This document shows positions 1 to 9,469 of a stretch of 64,000 nucleotides of DNA, piece by piece. The position numbers and the translations under genes were made by a program. Origin of the DNA: an uncultured Porticoccus sp. (GTDB taxonomy: Bacteria; Pseudomonadota; Gammaproteobacteria; Pseudomonadales; Porticoccaceae). Where the stretch lies: NCBI RefSeq assembly GCF_913061305.1, contig NZ_CAJXST010000008.1, positions 85,264 through 149,263 on the forward strand, read 5' to 3'. Under the pieces are notes generated by a model. The model was not told the origin of the DNA. It searched no databases and saw only the letters and a list, made by a program, of their open reading frames with translations. Within the stretch, counting starts at the first letter, position 1. Every line of letters starts with the position of its first letter.

Positions 1-504
1 CGCGATACCGAAGGTCATACCTTTGACACTTTTTATGTGCTGAACGAGCACAACGAACCCTTCGGGCAAAAAACCGAGATGCTGCTCAAAATCCAGCGCA
101 CCCTCTCAGAAACGCTGAAAAACCCAACACCCGCCATGTTCAACGTAAACAGACGGACACCGAGGCACCTCAAACACTTTACGATGCGAACCATCGCCAG
201 CATCAGCAATGATATCGGGAAGAGTGCAACCATTCTGGAAGTGATTACGCCCGATCGTCCCGGGCTGCTCGCGCATTTAGGCAGAATTTTTATGCAGTTT
301 CGTCTACGACTATTGAGCGCCAAAATTGCGACCCTTGGCGAGCGGGTGGAAGATGTCTTCTCACTGGTCGATATGGACTATCAGCCGCTCAGTGACGCGG
401 CATTCTGCGAGCAGTTGCGCGATACCATTTGCCGGGAACTGGATGCCCGCAACAAGGAAGATATTGAAGGGGCCCCGCTGCAAAAGATGAAGCTGTGGCA
501 ATAA
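1..504 (+). CDS. glnD: GlnD C-terminus (PII uridylyltransferase/uridylyl-removing enzyme), 5' truncated
   Basis: The reading frame is open from base 1, so the gene begins upstream of the window. What remains is the last ~167 residues, which include the C-terminal ACT domain: the stretch ILEVITPDRPGLLAHLGRIF is typical of the second ACT repeat of GlnD. The enzyme uridylylates and de-uridylylates PII proteins in response to glutamine, which binds the ACT domains; the catalytic nucleotidyltransferase and HD domains lie outside the window. It is followed after 48 bp by dapC, the same order as in Pseudomonas. Identification rests on the ACT sequence and the gene order. Confidence 0.93.
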   Translation, partial: RDTEGHTFDTFYVLNEHNEPFGQKTEMLLKIQRTLSETLKNPTPAMFNVNRRTPRHLKHFTMRTIASISNDIGKSATILEVITPDRPGLLAHLGRIFMQFRLRLLSAKIATLGERVEDVFSLVDMDYQPLSDAAFCEQLRDTICRELDARNKEDIEGAPLQKMKLWQ

Positions 505-552
505 CAAACTGAATACTCTGTCATCAACTGCTCACGATAAACCGATGATCGT

Positions 553-1767
553 ATGAACATTGACCTGAACAAGCTACACCCCTACCCCTTTGAGAAACTC
601 AACGCCCTCAAATCGGGCATTTCACCACCGGCTGCGCTCGCCCATATCGCGCTATCTATCGGTGAGCCAAAACACCCGCCGCCGGAATTCGTCAAGGAGA
701 CACTCGCCAATGCCCTGGATAAACTCTCGGCCTACCCCCTGACCAAAGGTCTTCCGGAACTCCGCGGGACGATAGCCGAATGGCTGTGTCAACGCTTCAC
801 ACTTCAGGTAGTCTGCTCCGAAACTCAGGTACTGCCCGTCAATGGCACCAGAGAAGCGCTGTTTGCCTTTGCCCAGGTGGTCATAAATCGCAGTAACGAT
901 CCGGTGGTCGTGAGCCCCAACCCGTTTTACCAGATCTACGAGGGCGCCGCCCTGCTCGCCGGCGCGAGACTGCATTTTCTCAACTGCACCGCAGGAAATG
1001 CTTTTTGCCCGGACTGGGCATCCGTCTCCCCGGAGATCTGGCAGCAGTGCCAACTTATTTACATCTGCTCACCGGGCAACCCATCCGGCGCAGTGCTGGA
1101 CATCGATACATTACAGACGTTAATCCAGCTCGCAGATCAATACGATTTCATTATCGCCAGCGATGAGTGTTATTCGGAAATATACCCCGATGAAAATCAT
1201 CCACCGATCGGCCTGCTGGAGGCTTGCGCACAAATGGGTCGTCACAGCTATGATCGCTGCGTGGTATTTCACAGCCTGTCGAAACGCTCCAATTTACCGG
1301 GCCTGAGATCCGGGTTTGTGGCGGGTGACAGTCGTATCCTGGCAAATTTTTTGCGCTACCGCACCTATCACGGCTGCGCCATGCCAGTCCCGTCACAACT
1401 GGCCAGCATCGCAGCCTGGCGCGATGAGCAGCATGTACTGGGCAACCGTCATCAATACCGGCAGAAATTTGCGATATTCAAAGAAATTCTGGGGCCCGTG
1501 CTGCCATTGAACATGCCGGATGCCGGCTTTTATTTGTGGGCGGACACCCGCGGGGCAAATATTGGCAGTGACGAGGATTTTGCCCGGGAACTGTTCAGGC
1601 AACAGCATATTACTGTCCTGCCCGGCCGCTATCTGGCGCGCACAGCGGATGGCATCAATCCGGGAGAAAACAGAGTGCGTATGGCGCTGGTGGCACCTCT
1701 GGGGGAATGCAGGGAAGCGGCCATGCGCATCCGCAGGTTTGTCGAAGCCGCTCAACAGAGGGGCTGA
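553..1767 (+). CDS. dapC: Succinyldiaminopimelate transaminase
   Basis: A 404-residue fold-type I PLP aminotransferase. The PLP lysine sits in HSLSKRSNLPGLRSGF (around residue 245), and the SPGNPSG motif that shapes the cofactor site is present. DapC transfers an amino group from glutamate to N-succinyl-2-amino-6-oxopimelate in the succinylase branch of lysine/meso-diaminopimelate synthesis. The assignment over other class I/II aminotransferases comes from position: it follows glnD, and dapD and dapE lie within 5 kb on the same strand. The stop is 3 bp before the nth start, so the two are likely cotranscribed. Confidence 0.9.
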   Translation: MNIDLNKLHPYPFEKLNALKSGISPPAALAHIALSIGEPKHPPPEFVKETLANALDKLSAYPLTKGLPELRGTIAEWLCQRFTLQVVCSETQVLPVNGTREALFAFAQVVINRSNDPVVVSPNPFYQIYEGAALLAGARLHFLNCTAGNAFCPDWASVSPEIWQQCQLIYICSPGNPSGAVLDIDTLQTLIQLADQYDFIIASDECYSEIYPDENHPPIGLLEACAQMGRHSYDRCVVFHSLSKRSNLPGLRSGFVAGDSRILANFLRYRTYHGCAMPVPSQLASIAAWRDEQHVLGNRHQYRQKFAIFKEILGPVLPLNMPDAGFYLWADTRGANIGSDEDFARELFRQQHITVLPGRYLARTADGINPGENRVRMALVAPLGECREAAMRIRRFVEAAQQRG

Positions 1768-1770
1768 AAC

Positions 1771-2424
1771 ATGCTCAAAAAAGATCGGGCAGCGTTTATC
1801 CGCCATAGACTGGATCAACTGTACCCAAACCCGCCAATCCCCCTTGTCCATCAGGATGCCTTCACCCTGCTGGTAGCCGTGTTGCTATCCGCCCAATGTA
1901 CCGATGAACGAGTCAACCAGGTAACCCCCAGACTGTTCGCGTTAGCCGATAATGCCCGGGCCATGAGTGAGGTTTCACAGCAACAGGTATATGACATTAT
2001 TCGCCCCTGTGGTCTGGCACCTCAGAAATCCAAAGCCATTGTAAATCTCTCAAAAATACTGGTGGATCAATACAATGGGGAAGTTCCTGAAGATATCGCA
2101 GCGCTTGAAACGTTGCCCGGTGTCGGCCACAAAACGGCCAGTGTGGTCATGTCCCAAGCCTTTGGCCACCCCGCATTTCCGGTTGACACGCACATTCACC
2201 GCCTCGCCCAGCGCTGGGGATTGAGCAATGGCAACAGCGTGGTGCAGACAGAAAAGGATCTGAAACGGTTGTTTCCCAGGGAGAGCTGGAACGCCCTGCA
2301 TTTGCAGATTATTTACTACGGTCGCGAACACTGCCCCGCCCGCAACTGCAATGGACTGAGTTGCGACATCTGCAAAACCTGTTTTCCCAACCGGAAGCGA
2401 CCCATCAAAACCCGCAAAGCCTGA
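1771..2424 (+). CDS. nth: Endonuclease III (bifunctional DNA glycosylase/AP lyase)
   Basis: 217 residues, about the usual size for Nth. It removes oxidised pyrimidines and cuts the abasic site in base excision repair. The helix-hairpin-helix LPGVGHKTA carries the catalytic lysine (K121) and VDTHIHR the catalytic aspartate (D139). The C-terminal cysteines (188, 193, 198, 201, 204) do not follow the E. coli C-X6-C-X2-C-X5-C spacing; C188-X9-C198-X2-C201-X2-C204 is the likely variant cluster ligand set. It starts 3 bp after dapC and its stop abuts the stop of the convergent CHAD gene. Confidence 0.92.
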   Translation: MLKKDRAAFIRHRLDQLYPNPPIPLVHQDAFTLLVAVLLSAQCTDERVNQVTPRLFALADNARAMSEVSQQQVYDIIRPCGLAPQKSKAIVNLSKILVDQYNGEVPEDIAALETLPGVGHKTASVVMSQAFGHPAFPVDTHIHRLAQRWGLSNGNSVVQTEKDLKRLFPRESWNALHLQIIYYGREHCPARNCNGLSCDICKTCFPNRKRPIKTRKA

Positions 2425-3318
2425 CTAAGGCACAGTCTTGCGCCAACGATTGGCCAGCCACACGGCATAATGACCTGCGCGACGCTTGAATAGCGACTCA
2501 GCAAGATTATCAGCCTCCCGAAACAGTTGCCGCTGCCGCTGGGCAATTACCCCCTGCAACGGTTGTTCAGTAGAGGGCACCTCTGCCAACTGCACTTTTA
2601 ATACGGCCAGGTCGTGATAGTCACCCAATAGATTACAGAGCCTGTCCAGCGAATTCAGCTGTGTTTTGGGTGGTGGACAGAGCAACGAGATCAGCCGTAG
2701 TTGATACCAGTAATACTTGGTGCATTTGCGCCAATGGTGGCAATCATCGTCATCACCACTGTGCCGCGCCGGTTTCCAACTGCGTCGTGCCACGGCATAG
2801 CTTTTGACCAGGGCCCTGAGCAGAACATCTGAGTCCAGGGTCAGTTTTTCCGCCTGATTGTACCGACGGAGAAACTGCCCCAATTGATCGGATACCAGCT
2901 GTGCCTGGGCCATTGCCTGGGCTATCGACTCTCGCTGTTGCAATGCCAGCTGTCGCTCCAGTTGGTCAAAGACCGTAGTATCGACCAGCCCGTGATTGCC
3001 GGCACGCAGTGACAACAGGGTTTGCCTCATGACCTGGGTGTCGCGGAGAACAGACAACTTGGCGGAGAGGTCGCGAAAGAACTGATTGCCCTGCAGGAAG
3101 GTTGCCCTATCCGATGATTTCAGCAACCGGTAACAGGCGCGCAGGCGTTTGAAGCATTTGCGCGCTCCGTGAATACCTTCGAGTTGCGTTGAGGTCAGGG
3201 ACTGCAGTTGTTCCCGAGCCAACCTTGCTTGCTGGAGGACAACACGGTTGAGTTCTGCACTTAAATTTCTTGTCTGGAAAACAAAATTATCCACGACGAT
3301 CAATAACTTTTCGGACAA
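2425..3318 (-). CDS. CHAD domain protein
   Basis: A 297-residue, helix-rich, basic protein with the conserved features of the CHAD domain: an early block RKCFKRLRACYRLLK and a later His/Lys-rich block HHWRKCTKYYWYQLRLI. CHAD domains bind inorganic polyphosphate through these basic patches. No adjoining CYTH (triphosphatase) domain is fused here. The gene lies 7 bp downstream of sixA, so the two probably form an operon; both relate to phosphoryl-group chemistry. The only start in this position is TTG with a poor ribosome site, so the true start may be a nearby GTG. A role in polyphosphate binding is family knowledge, not proven here. Confidence 0.85.
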   Translation of the reverse strand: MSEKLLIVVDNFVFQTRNLSAELNRVVLQQARLAREQLQSLTSTQLEGIHGARKCFKRLRACYRLLKSSDRATFLQGNQFFRDLSAKLSVLRDTQVMRQTLLSLRAGNHGLVDTTVFDQLERQLALQQRESIAQAMAQAQLVSDQLGQFLRRYNQAEKLTLDSDVLLRALVKSYAVARRSWKPARHSGDDDDCHHWRKCTKYYWYQLRLISLLCPPPKTQLNSLDRLCNLLGDYHDLAVLKVQLAEVPSTEQPLQGVIAQRQRQLFREADNLAESLFKRRAGHYAVWLANRWRKTVP

Positions 3319-3325
3319 CGCTCAT

Positions 3326-3847
3326 CTAGCCTGGACCCAGTGAAATAGTTTTTCCACTGACGCTTTTGGGGAAACCGAAATAGCTCAACTCGGCCATGCC
3401 CGCGCCCAAATCCTGCCAATGGTTTACATCAATCTGCAGCAGGGCAATACCACAGGTCGGAATTTTATCGATCTGCATCAGGGCGAGAAAGTTCACCATA
3501 TCAGTTATGGCCGGATTGTGACAAATCAGGGCGAACTGGTCAGCATCTCTGTCCAGAGACCGCAGCCAGGCCAGGATATCTTCGTAATTAAAGGTATACA
3601 GGGGCGTGACCACTTCAAGCTTTGCGGGACTCAACCCCAGGCTGGGCATTAACCACTCCGCCGTTTCCATGGCCCTCACCGCCGGACTAGAGAAAACCCG
3701 CTTCAAGGAAACCGGCTGCTCCTGCAACCGGCGGCCCATTTCCGGAGCGTTCAGCCGGCCACGGCGATTAAGGGGCCGATCCAGGTCCGGTAAGGTAGTA
3801 TCTTTCCAGCTGGATTTGGCATGACGAATCAATACGATCGTCTTCAT
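3326..3847 (-). CDS. sixA: SixA-type phosphohistidine phosphatase
   Basis: A 173-residue member of the histidine phosphatase (phosphoglycerate mutase-like) superfamily. The N-terminal phosphate-binding motif is LIRHAKSSW, with the RHAKS form characteristic of SixA-like proteins, and the second catalytic histidine is in ICHNPAITD. SixA removes phosphate from histidine, for example on NPr in the nitrogen phosphotransferase system of E. coli. It is the first gene of a two-gene minus-strand unit with the CHAD protein and is divergent from the arsenate-reductase-like gene. The exact substrate here is unknown. Confidence 0.87.
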   Translation of the reverse strand: MKTIVLIRHAKSSWKDTTLPDLDRPLNRRGRLNAPEMGRRLQEQPVSLKRVFSSPAVRAMETAEWLMPSLGLSPAKLEVVTPLYTFNYEDILAWLRSLDRDADQFALICHNPAITDMVNFLALMQIDKIPTCGIALLQIDVNHWQDLGAGMAELSYFGFPKSVSGKTISLGPG

Positions 3848-3966
3848 GGCAGTCTCCCGTGAATGCGTGGCCCAAGTTTGCTATCCTTCGCCGCTGCTTA
3901 AACCCGATTAATTATGTGTATTGATGCTTGATAACGCCAATTCATGACAACCAAGTGACAAATCCT

Positions 3967-4320
3967 ATGACCGAAACCATTCTCTACGGCATCAAGAACT
4001 GCGATACCGTGAAAAAGGCGCGCCATTGGCTGGATGAACAACAGGTGAGCTATCGCTTCCACGACGTCCGCACCGACGGCCTCGACCCGCAAATGATCGA
4101 AAGCTGGATCGCCGCTGCCGGTTGGGAAAAGGTACTCAACAAGGTGGGCACCACCTGGCGGAAACTGGAACCGGCAGTCAAAGAGCAGGTCTCTGCAGAC
4201 AATGTTGTCGACCTGCTTATGGAATACCCAGCCATGATCAAACGCCCGGTGCTCGACCAGAACGGCACTATTACCGTTGGCTTTCGGCCAAACCAGTACG
4301 CTTTACTTTTTAATTTGTAA
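3967..4320 (+). CDS. ArsC/Spx family protein, YffB-like
   Basis: 117 residues from the chosen ATG; an upstream in-frame ATG at 3928 would add 13 residues of unlikely sequence. The thioredoxin-fold start TILYGIKNCDTVKKARHWL has the single N-terminal cysteine of the ArsC/Spx/YffB family, followed by the usual KVGTTWRKL segment. YffB proteins bind glutathione and are proposed thiol-dependent reductases, but arsenate reduction is not established for them. It sits 22 bp before dapD, an arrangement also found in pseudomonads, with no known functional link to lysine synthesis. Confidence 0.85.
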   Translation: MTETILYGIKNCDTVKKARHWLDEQQVSYRFHDVRTDGLDPQMIESWIAAAGWEKVLNKVGTTWRKLEPAVKEQVSADNVVDLLMEYPAMIKRPVLDQNGTITVGFRPNQYALLFNL

Positions 4321-4342
4321 TCTTCCGGAGACATAACAAGCA

Positions 4343-5374
4343 ATGACACTCTACAGCTTTGGATTGGGCATCGGCACCCAGAATAACAACGGCGAATGGC
4401 TCGAGGTTTTCTACCCAAAACCCTTACTAAATCCCGGAGACACTATCCTCACTGCGATTCAGTCCGCACTGGAAATTCAGGGCAAAAATCAGGTGATCAC
4501 TCTCACCACTGAACAGCTGGATACGCTTGCTGCAGCCTTCGCAGCGTCGGGAGAAACAGCGCAATCAGAGATTGCCAGGCAGTTTCAACAGAGCACTCGC
4601 CCGGTGGTAGCCACTGTGCTTGTCAGCGACGATGCCCCGGCCTCTGTACCCGAGGGTTACCTGAAATTGCACCTGCTATCCCACCGTCTGGTAAAACCCA
4701 ACACCACAAACCTGACCGGATTGTTCGGCGTGCTGCGCAATGTCGCCTGGACCAGTGAGGGCGCCATCGACATAGGGGAGCTGCCCGCACGGCAGTTACA
4801 GGCCCGCCTGGCAGGTTCCACCCTGTCCGTAGACAGCGTGGACAAGTTTCCCAAGATGGTGGATTACGTTGTTCCCACCGGCGTTCGCATCGCCGATACG
4901 GCAAGGGTACGCCTCGGGGCTTATATCGGTGAAGGCACTACTATCATGCATGAGGGCTTCGTGAATTTTAACGCCGGCACCGAAGGTACCAGTATGGTGG
5001 AAGGCCGAATCTCTCAGGGTGTATTCGTTAAATCCGGTTCAGATTTGGGCGGTGGCAGCTCTACCATGGGCACCCTCTCCGGTGGCGGCAATATCATTAT
5101 CACTATTGGCAACCAGTGTCTGTTGGGCGCCAATTCCGGCTTGGGAATTCCCCTGGGTGACCGCTGTACCGTGGAGGCCGGGCTCTATATCACCGCCGGA
5201 ACCAAAGTAAGCCTGCTGGATGACCAGAACCAGTTGGTGGGGCAAACCAAAGCGAGAGAGCTGGCTGGCAAGGATGATCTGCTCTTCCGCCGAAATTCTG
5301 CGACTGGAGCCGTGGAGTGCCTGATCAATAAATCTGCCGTGGAATTGAATGAGGCGTTGCACGTATCCAATTAG
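4343..5374 (+). CDS. dapD: Tetrahydrodipicolinate N-succinyltransferase (long form)
   Basis: 343 residues, matching the longer Pseudomonas-type DapD rather than the 274-residue E. coli form. The C-terminal half is a left-handed beta helix built of hexapeptide repeats (for example around GGGSSTMGTLSGGGNIIIT and LLGANSGLGIPLGDRC). It transfers succinate from succinyl-CoA to tetrahydrodipicolinate, the first step of the succinylase branch of lysine/diaminopimelate synthesis. A good ribosome site (CGGAG) precedes the ATG. It is cotranscribed with the ArsC-like gene and followed by dapE after a 137-bp gap that holds a hairpin. Confidence 0.94.
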   Translation: MTLYSFGLGIGTQNNNGEWLEVFYPKPLLNPGDTILTAIQSALEIQGKNQVITLTTEQLDTLAAAFAASGETAQSEIARQFQQSTRPVVATVLVSDDAPASVPEGYLKLHLLSHRLVKPNTTNLTGLFGVLRNVAWTSEGAIDIGELPARQLQARLAGSTLSVDSVDKFPKMVDYVVPTGVRIADTARVRLGAYIGEGTTIMHEGFVNFNAGTEGTSMVEGRISQGVFVKSGSDLGGGSSTMGTLSGGGNIIITIGNQCLLGANSGLGIPLGDRCTVEAGLYITAGTKVSLLDDQNQLVGQTKARELAGKDDLLFRRNSATGAVECLINKSAVELNEALHVSN

Positions 5375-5383
5375 GATATCTGC

Positions 5384-5414
5384 CAGTCCGGTCGCCCTGT
5401 AGCGCTCCGGACTG
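5384..5414. other. Hairpin between dapD and dapE
   Basis: A perfect 8-bp inverted repeat, CAGTCCGG at 5384-5391 and CCGGACTG at 5407-5414, with a 15-base loop. There is no U-rich tail, so it is not a standard terminator. It could attenuate or stabilise the dapD transcript upstream of dapE. The rest of the gap (5415-5511) shows nothing else. Confidence 0.45.
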
Positions 5415-5511
5415 ACTCTGCCGCCATATACTGCCTATTGGCAGAAATTGCCAGTGGCCTGGGCTGGCCCAGCCCATTAAACTTGTGATGACTGCCCCGG
5501 AGTATCACTGA

Positions 5512-6648
5512 ATGACTACCCTTTCCCCCACCCTTGAACTGGCCTGTGAACTGATCAAACGTCGCTCGGTGACACCGGCGGATGAGGGGTGTCAGCAGCT
5601 GATGATTGAGCGCCTGGAGGCCATCGGTTTTTGTGTGGTCAGACTGCCCTTCGGCGATGTGGACAATTTTTGGGCCGTGCGCGGCGAAGGTGGCCCAACG
5701 CTCTGTTTTGCCGGGCATACCGATGTGGTGCCCACTGGCCCAGAAGGTGACTGGCTGCACCCACCTTTCTCCCCCTGCATCAAAGACGGCGTGCTCTACG
5801 GCCGGGGAGCTGCCGATATGAAGGGCTCACTCGCCGCCATGATCATAGCGGTAGAACATTTTGTTGCCGCACAACCAGATCACCCGGGACAGATCGCTTT
5901 TCTGATCACCAGCGACGAAGAAGGTATCGCCGTAAACGGCACGGTGAGGGTGGTTCAATGGCTACTGGACCACCATAAAATCCCCGATTGGTGTCTGGTG
6001 GGAGAACCCTCCAGCACCAAATGCGTGGGCGATGTGATCAAAAACGGGCGCCGCGGCTCACTGGGGGCTGAACTGGTGGTCAGGGGTATCCAGGGTCATG
6101 TGGCCTACCCGCAACTGGCGGACAACCCTATTCATAAGGTGGCTCCAGCACTGGCCGACCTTGCCGCCGAGTGTTGGGACAACGGCAATGATTTTTTCCC
6201 CGCCACCAGTTTTCAGGTGTCCAACATTCACGCCGGCACCGGTGCAACCAATGTGATTCCAGGAACTGTAGAGGCGCTTTTCAACTTCCGATTTTCGACC
6301 GAAGTGACCGTCGAGCAACTGAAATCCCGGACGGAAGCGATTCTCAAACGACATCGGCTCGACTATGAACTCCAGTGGCACCTCAGCGGGCAGCCCTTTC
6401 TTACAGAACAGGGTCCACTGGTGGAAGCTGCAGTAAGCAGTATCCGGGAAATCACCGGCATCGAAACGCAACTTTCGACGGCAGGAGGCACCTCTGATGG
6501 TCGCTTCATCGCCCCCCATGGCTGTCAGGTCGTCGAGCTGGGGCCAGTGAATGCCACGATTCACAAGGTCAACGAAAGCGCCAGTGTCGAGGATATTGAT
6601 GCCCTCGAAAAAATTTATCGGCGCATTCTCGAAAAACTGCTTACTTAA
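5512..6648 (+). CDS. dapE: Succinyl-diaminopimelate desuccinylase
   Basis: 378 residues, the normal DapE length. It is a dizinc M20-family hydrolase with the metal and catalytic motifs in order: [12 protein letters not shown] (zinc His and catalytic Asp), GRGAADMKG (bridging Asp), TSDEEG (catalytic and metal Glu pair) and GEPSST. The dimerisation (lid) domain lies in the middle. It hydrolyses N-succinyl-L,L-diaminopimelate to L,L-diaminopimelate and succinate, completing with DapC and DapD a near-full succinylase pathway in this window. Confidence 0.95.
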   Translation: MTTLSPTLELACELIKRRSVTPADEGCQQLMIERLEAIGFCVVRLPFGDVDNFWAVRGEGGPTLCFAGHTDVVPTGPEGDWLHPPFSPCIKDGVLYGRGAADMKGSLAAMIIAVEHFVAAQPDHPGQIAFLITSDEEGIAVNGTVRVVQWLLDHHKIPDWCLVGEPSSTKCVGDVIKNGRRGSLGAELVVRGIQGHVAYPQLADNPIHKVAPALADLAAECWDNGNDFFPATSFQVSNIHAGTGATNVIPGTVEALFNFRFSTEVTVEQLKSRTEAILKRHRLDYELQWHLSGQPFLTEQGPLVEAAVSSIREITGIETQLSTAGGTSDGRFIAPHGCQVVELGPVNATIHKVNESASVEDIDALEKIYRRILEKLLT

Positions 6649-6828
6649 GGTCATTCTCGTACCCGGGATCATCCACTCCATACCCGCACACAACCCACTG
6701 CTCACTGCCCTGCATCCGGGTTGTGAGCGATCTGACGCGCTTCATGTATTCTCATCCACAGTGGATATTCGATGACGGTTTTTGTAGGGTGCCTCTCTTT
6801 GCATAGCTCACACCAACAAGGACTGAAA

Positions 6829-7833
6829 ATGCCGGATTTGAGTAACCTACCCCACCGCCTGATGTTATTGGTCTGTATGCTGTTCCCTGTAATGTCACTT
6901 GCAGGGGAAATCACCTTAAAAAACGGAGACATTATCCACGGCGAACTGGATTCCATGAATGAGAGCCAGGTTATCTGGAAATCAGACATCTTCGGTCTGA
7001 TCAAGATTCCAAAAAACCAGGTCACCGATTTCAGTTCTTCTTCCAAAATGCCGTTTGTCACCAGTCATGATGAGTCAGCCACCAACTGCTCCCTGACGAT
7101 GGAGGGGACCGTTACCGGCCACTGTGATGAGGGTACAAAACCATCACTACCCTTCATGACACTTTTAGCCACGGAACCCCCCAAGACTTTTGCTGGCGAT
7201 GTGCGGTTTGGCTTCAACCGCAAAGACGGCAATACCGATACCGAAAAGCTGGACTTCATTGTCAGAGCTCAATGGCTGCAGGAAAAGTTCAGGCACGAAA
7301 CCGAGTTACTGGCAGAGTCAGAAAAAACTGATGGCGTTGTGGTAGATGAACACTACGAAACCAACTACCAGCTGAATTATGATTTCACTGAACAGTGGTT
7401 CAGCTACGGTCGTCTCGGCTACACAAAAAATCGTTTCAGTGCCATTGATGAGCAGTATCAACTGGGTGCAGGTGCGGGCCGTCGCATCAACCTTGCGAAT
7501 CAGATGAAGCTGAATTTACAGCTGGGGGCAGCCTTGCTGGTTTCCCACTATGACGAATCTGACTCAGAAAAAGACCTGGCGGGGCGTTGGAAAATGCGCA
7601 TGGATTGGCCCATACCCGGAACGGACATGACACTGTTCCATGAAAATGAATTCCTCTGGGCCGTGGACGACTTCAGCAATAATCAGACGGAGAGTAGTAC
7701 CGGTATAAAAATACCACTGCTCGGCAGCCTGTTCAGTGAACTTCGATATGATTTAGATTATGTCAATCAACCCGGTGAGGGGCAGCAACGGAAAGATGAA
7801 GAGTGGGTCATTTCACTGGGCTATCAATGGTGA
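6829..7833 (+). CDS. DUF481 family outer-membrane-type protein
   Basis: 334 residues from the ATG at 6829, chosen because AAGGA lies ~9 bases upstream and the sequence then begins with a signal peptide ending near MSLAGEI. After export there is a short N-terminal beta domain (LKNGDIIHGELDS...) seen in many DUF481 proteins. It is followed by a long run of alternating amphipathic strands ending in a C-terminal aromatic residue (GYQW), as expected for an outer-membrane beta barrel. Function is unknown. It lies 180 bp after dapE and appears to be a separate unit. Confidence 0.75.
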   Translation: MPDLSNLPHRLMLLVCMLFPVMSLAGEITLKNGDIIHGELDSMNESQVIWKSDIFGLIKIPKNQVTDFSSSSKMPFVTSHDESATNCSLTMEGTVTGHCDEGTKPSLPFMTLLATEPPKTFAGDVRFGFNRKDGNTDTEKLDFIVRAQWLQEKFRHETELLAESEKTDGVVVDEHYETNYQLNYDFTEQWFSYGRLGYTKNRFSAIDEQYQLGAGAGRRINLANQMKLNLQLGAALLVSHYDESDSEKDLAGRWKMRMDWPIPGTDMTLFHENEFLWAVDDFSNNQTESSTGIKIPLLGSLFSELRYDLDYVNQPGEGQQRKDEEWVISLGYQW

Positions 7834-7866
7834 AACGCCCAGCCAGTGGTGAAAATCCCAGCGAAC

Positions 7867-8703
7867 TCAGGGCAGTTTTTGCAGGGGATAAATATCAAAA
7901 CGGGTAGATTTTCCCTTGAGAGAATACCCCGGTTCGCGACCATTCAGAACCGGGGCGTGTGCGGGCCGCTTCACAACAACACGGTAACGCGCCTTGCCGA
8001 GAGCCGCGGTCAATAACTCCCCGGTATCGTCTGGCCCCACGAGCTGATGAAAAATCTGCATCTCTTTTTTCACTTTGCTGGACTTTTCTCTGGGCGGAAA
8101 CATGGGATCGAGATAAATGACATCAGGACATTGCTGATCCGTCAGTGTTTTCAGGTAATCGACTGAGTCCTGACAGACCGTTTTAATACGCTGCAGGATC
8201 CCCGCCAAGGCAGGGTCTTCCTCCGCCTCCGCCGTGTCACAGGCTCGAGAAAGCCCGTCGGCAAGCAACGCAAAAATAACGGGGTTTCGTTCAATCATGG
8301 TCACCTGTGCTCCCAGGGAAGCGAGTATGAAACCATCGCGACCCAGACCCGCGGTAAGATCCAGCAGTTGGGGGCGGAATCCACTACGGCTTAGGCCGGT
8401 GGCCTTGGCAATATCCTGCCCCCTGCCGCCGCCGTGCAAGCGACGATGACGCGCCGCACCCAAGGCGAACTCGCATCGAACCGGCCCCGGCGCTTTTGGG
8501 CCCAGTTGTTGTAGCGACAACCCCCCATCATCAACAACCAGCATCAACCGCTCTTGTGCCGCATCAGGTGCGTCCTGTGCCGACGCCACAGGCAGGAGCG
8601 GTAACGATAGCTCTCTGGAAAGCAAACCGGCCCGGTTTTCGAAACCGGGCCGGGGCCAAATAGCGAGAGACAGTTTAGTGCTACTGGATCGGGACAAGCT
8701 CAA
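7867..8703 (-). CDS. rsmJ: 16S rRNA (guanine1516-N2)-methyltransferase
   Basis: 278 residues. The SAM-binding motif is DLTAGLGRDGFILASLGA followed by MIERNP, and the RsmJ-specific LDPMFPPREKSSKVKKEM catalytic region is intact. The enzyme methylates N2 of G1516 in 16S rRNA. The start is uncertain: the frame opens with TTG at 8703, overlapping the 3' end of the upstream OmpA-type gene by 23 bp, which suggests translational coupling. The N-terminal segment from residue ~14 already resembles the family, so any alternative start would be close by. Confidence 0.9.
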   Translation of the reverse strand: MSLSRSSSTKLSLAIWPRPGFENRAGLLSRELSLPLLPVASAQDAPDAAQERLMLVVDDGGLSLQQLGPKAPGPVRCEFALGAARHRRLHGGGRGQDIAKATGLSRSGFRPQLLDLTAGLGRDGFILASLGAQVTMIERNPVIFALLADGLSRACDTAEAEEDPALAGILQRIKTVCQDSVDYLKTLTDQQCPDVIYLDPMFPPREKSSKVKKEMQIFHQLVGPDDTGELLTAALGKARYRVVVKRPAHAPVLNGREPGYSLKGKSTRFDIYPLQKLP

Positions 8704-9331
8704 GCTCTACCCGACGGTTGGCTTGTCGACCCTCTGCCGTATCATTGCTGGCAACTGGGTAGCGATAACCATAGCCAGTGCTCCACACCCGTCCACTCAC
8801 AATTCCCTGACTCATGAGCATCTGGCCAACACTGGCTGCACGCCGCTCACTCAGGGTCTGGTTGTATTCTGCACTACCGGTTGAATCCGTGTGTCCGGCA
8901 ATGCGTATATTGGTTTTATCAAACTCTTTTAGGACAATGGCAACGGACTCAAGTGTGCTATAGAACTCCGAACGAACTTCGTGACGATCCACACCAAAGG
9001 TGATACTGCTAGGCATGACAAGGCGGATGTTGTCACCCTCGCGAACAACCCGAACTCCGGTCCCCTCCAGTTTTGCGCGAAGTGCGGCTTCCTGACGGTC
9101 CATATAATAGCCAATACCACCGCCAACGGCAGCACCTGCCACAGCACCGGTCAGAACCCCCTTCTTGCGGTCTCCACTACTGGAGGTAGCCGCGCCGATC
9201 AAAGCGCCCGACACGGCCCCAATACCAGCCCCCTTTGCTGTATTGCTGGTTTTCTGTTGTCCGGTATAGGGGTCTGTGGACATACAGGCCGTCAGGGAGA
9301 TAGCAAGAATGGCTAACAGAATTTTTTTCAT
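8681..9331 (-). CDS. OmpA-family lipoprotein with glycine-zipper segment
   Basis: 216 residues. A lipoprotein signal ends at the lipobox LTAC (C16), so the protein should be lipid-anchored. Residues ~33-75 are a glycine-zipper region (repeated GxxxG with Ala). The C-terminal half is an OmpA-like peptidoglycan-binding domain with the signature AGHTDSTGSAEYNQTLSERR. It resembles the YiaD/Pal-like class of envelope lipoproteins that tie the outer membrane to the cell wall. The 3' end overlaps rsmJ. It is divergent from the small lipoprotein gene at 9470. Confidence 0.88.
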   Translation of the reverse strand: MKKILLAILAISLTACMSTDPYTGQQKTSNTAKGAGIGAVSGALIGAATSSSGDRKKGVLTGAVAGAAVGGGIGYYMDRQEAALRAKLEGTGVRVVREGDNIRLVMPSSITFGVDRHEVRSEFYSTLESVAIVLKEFDKTNIRIAGHTDSTGSAEYNQTLSERRAASVGQMLMSQGIVSGRVWSTGYGYRYPVASNDTAEGRQANRRVELELVPIQ

Positions 9332-9469
9332 GTCACTTCCTCATTAAAACGATAAAACGTACTGAACGTGGATACCTGAAACAATAAACTACTATATTCT
9401 TACTAACAGGAGAGCCAACGCGTTGAAATTCGTTGCCTTACTTTAATACAAAATGCGGTTTCCAACCCT

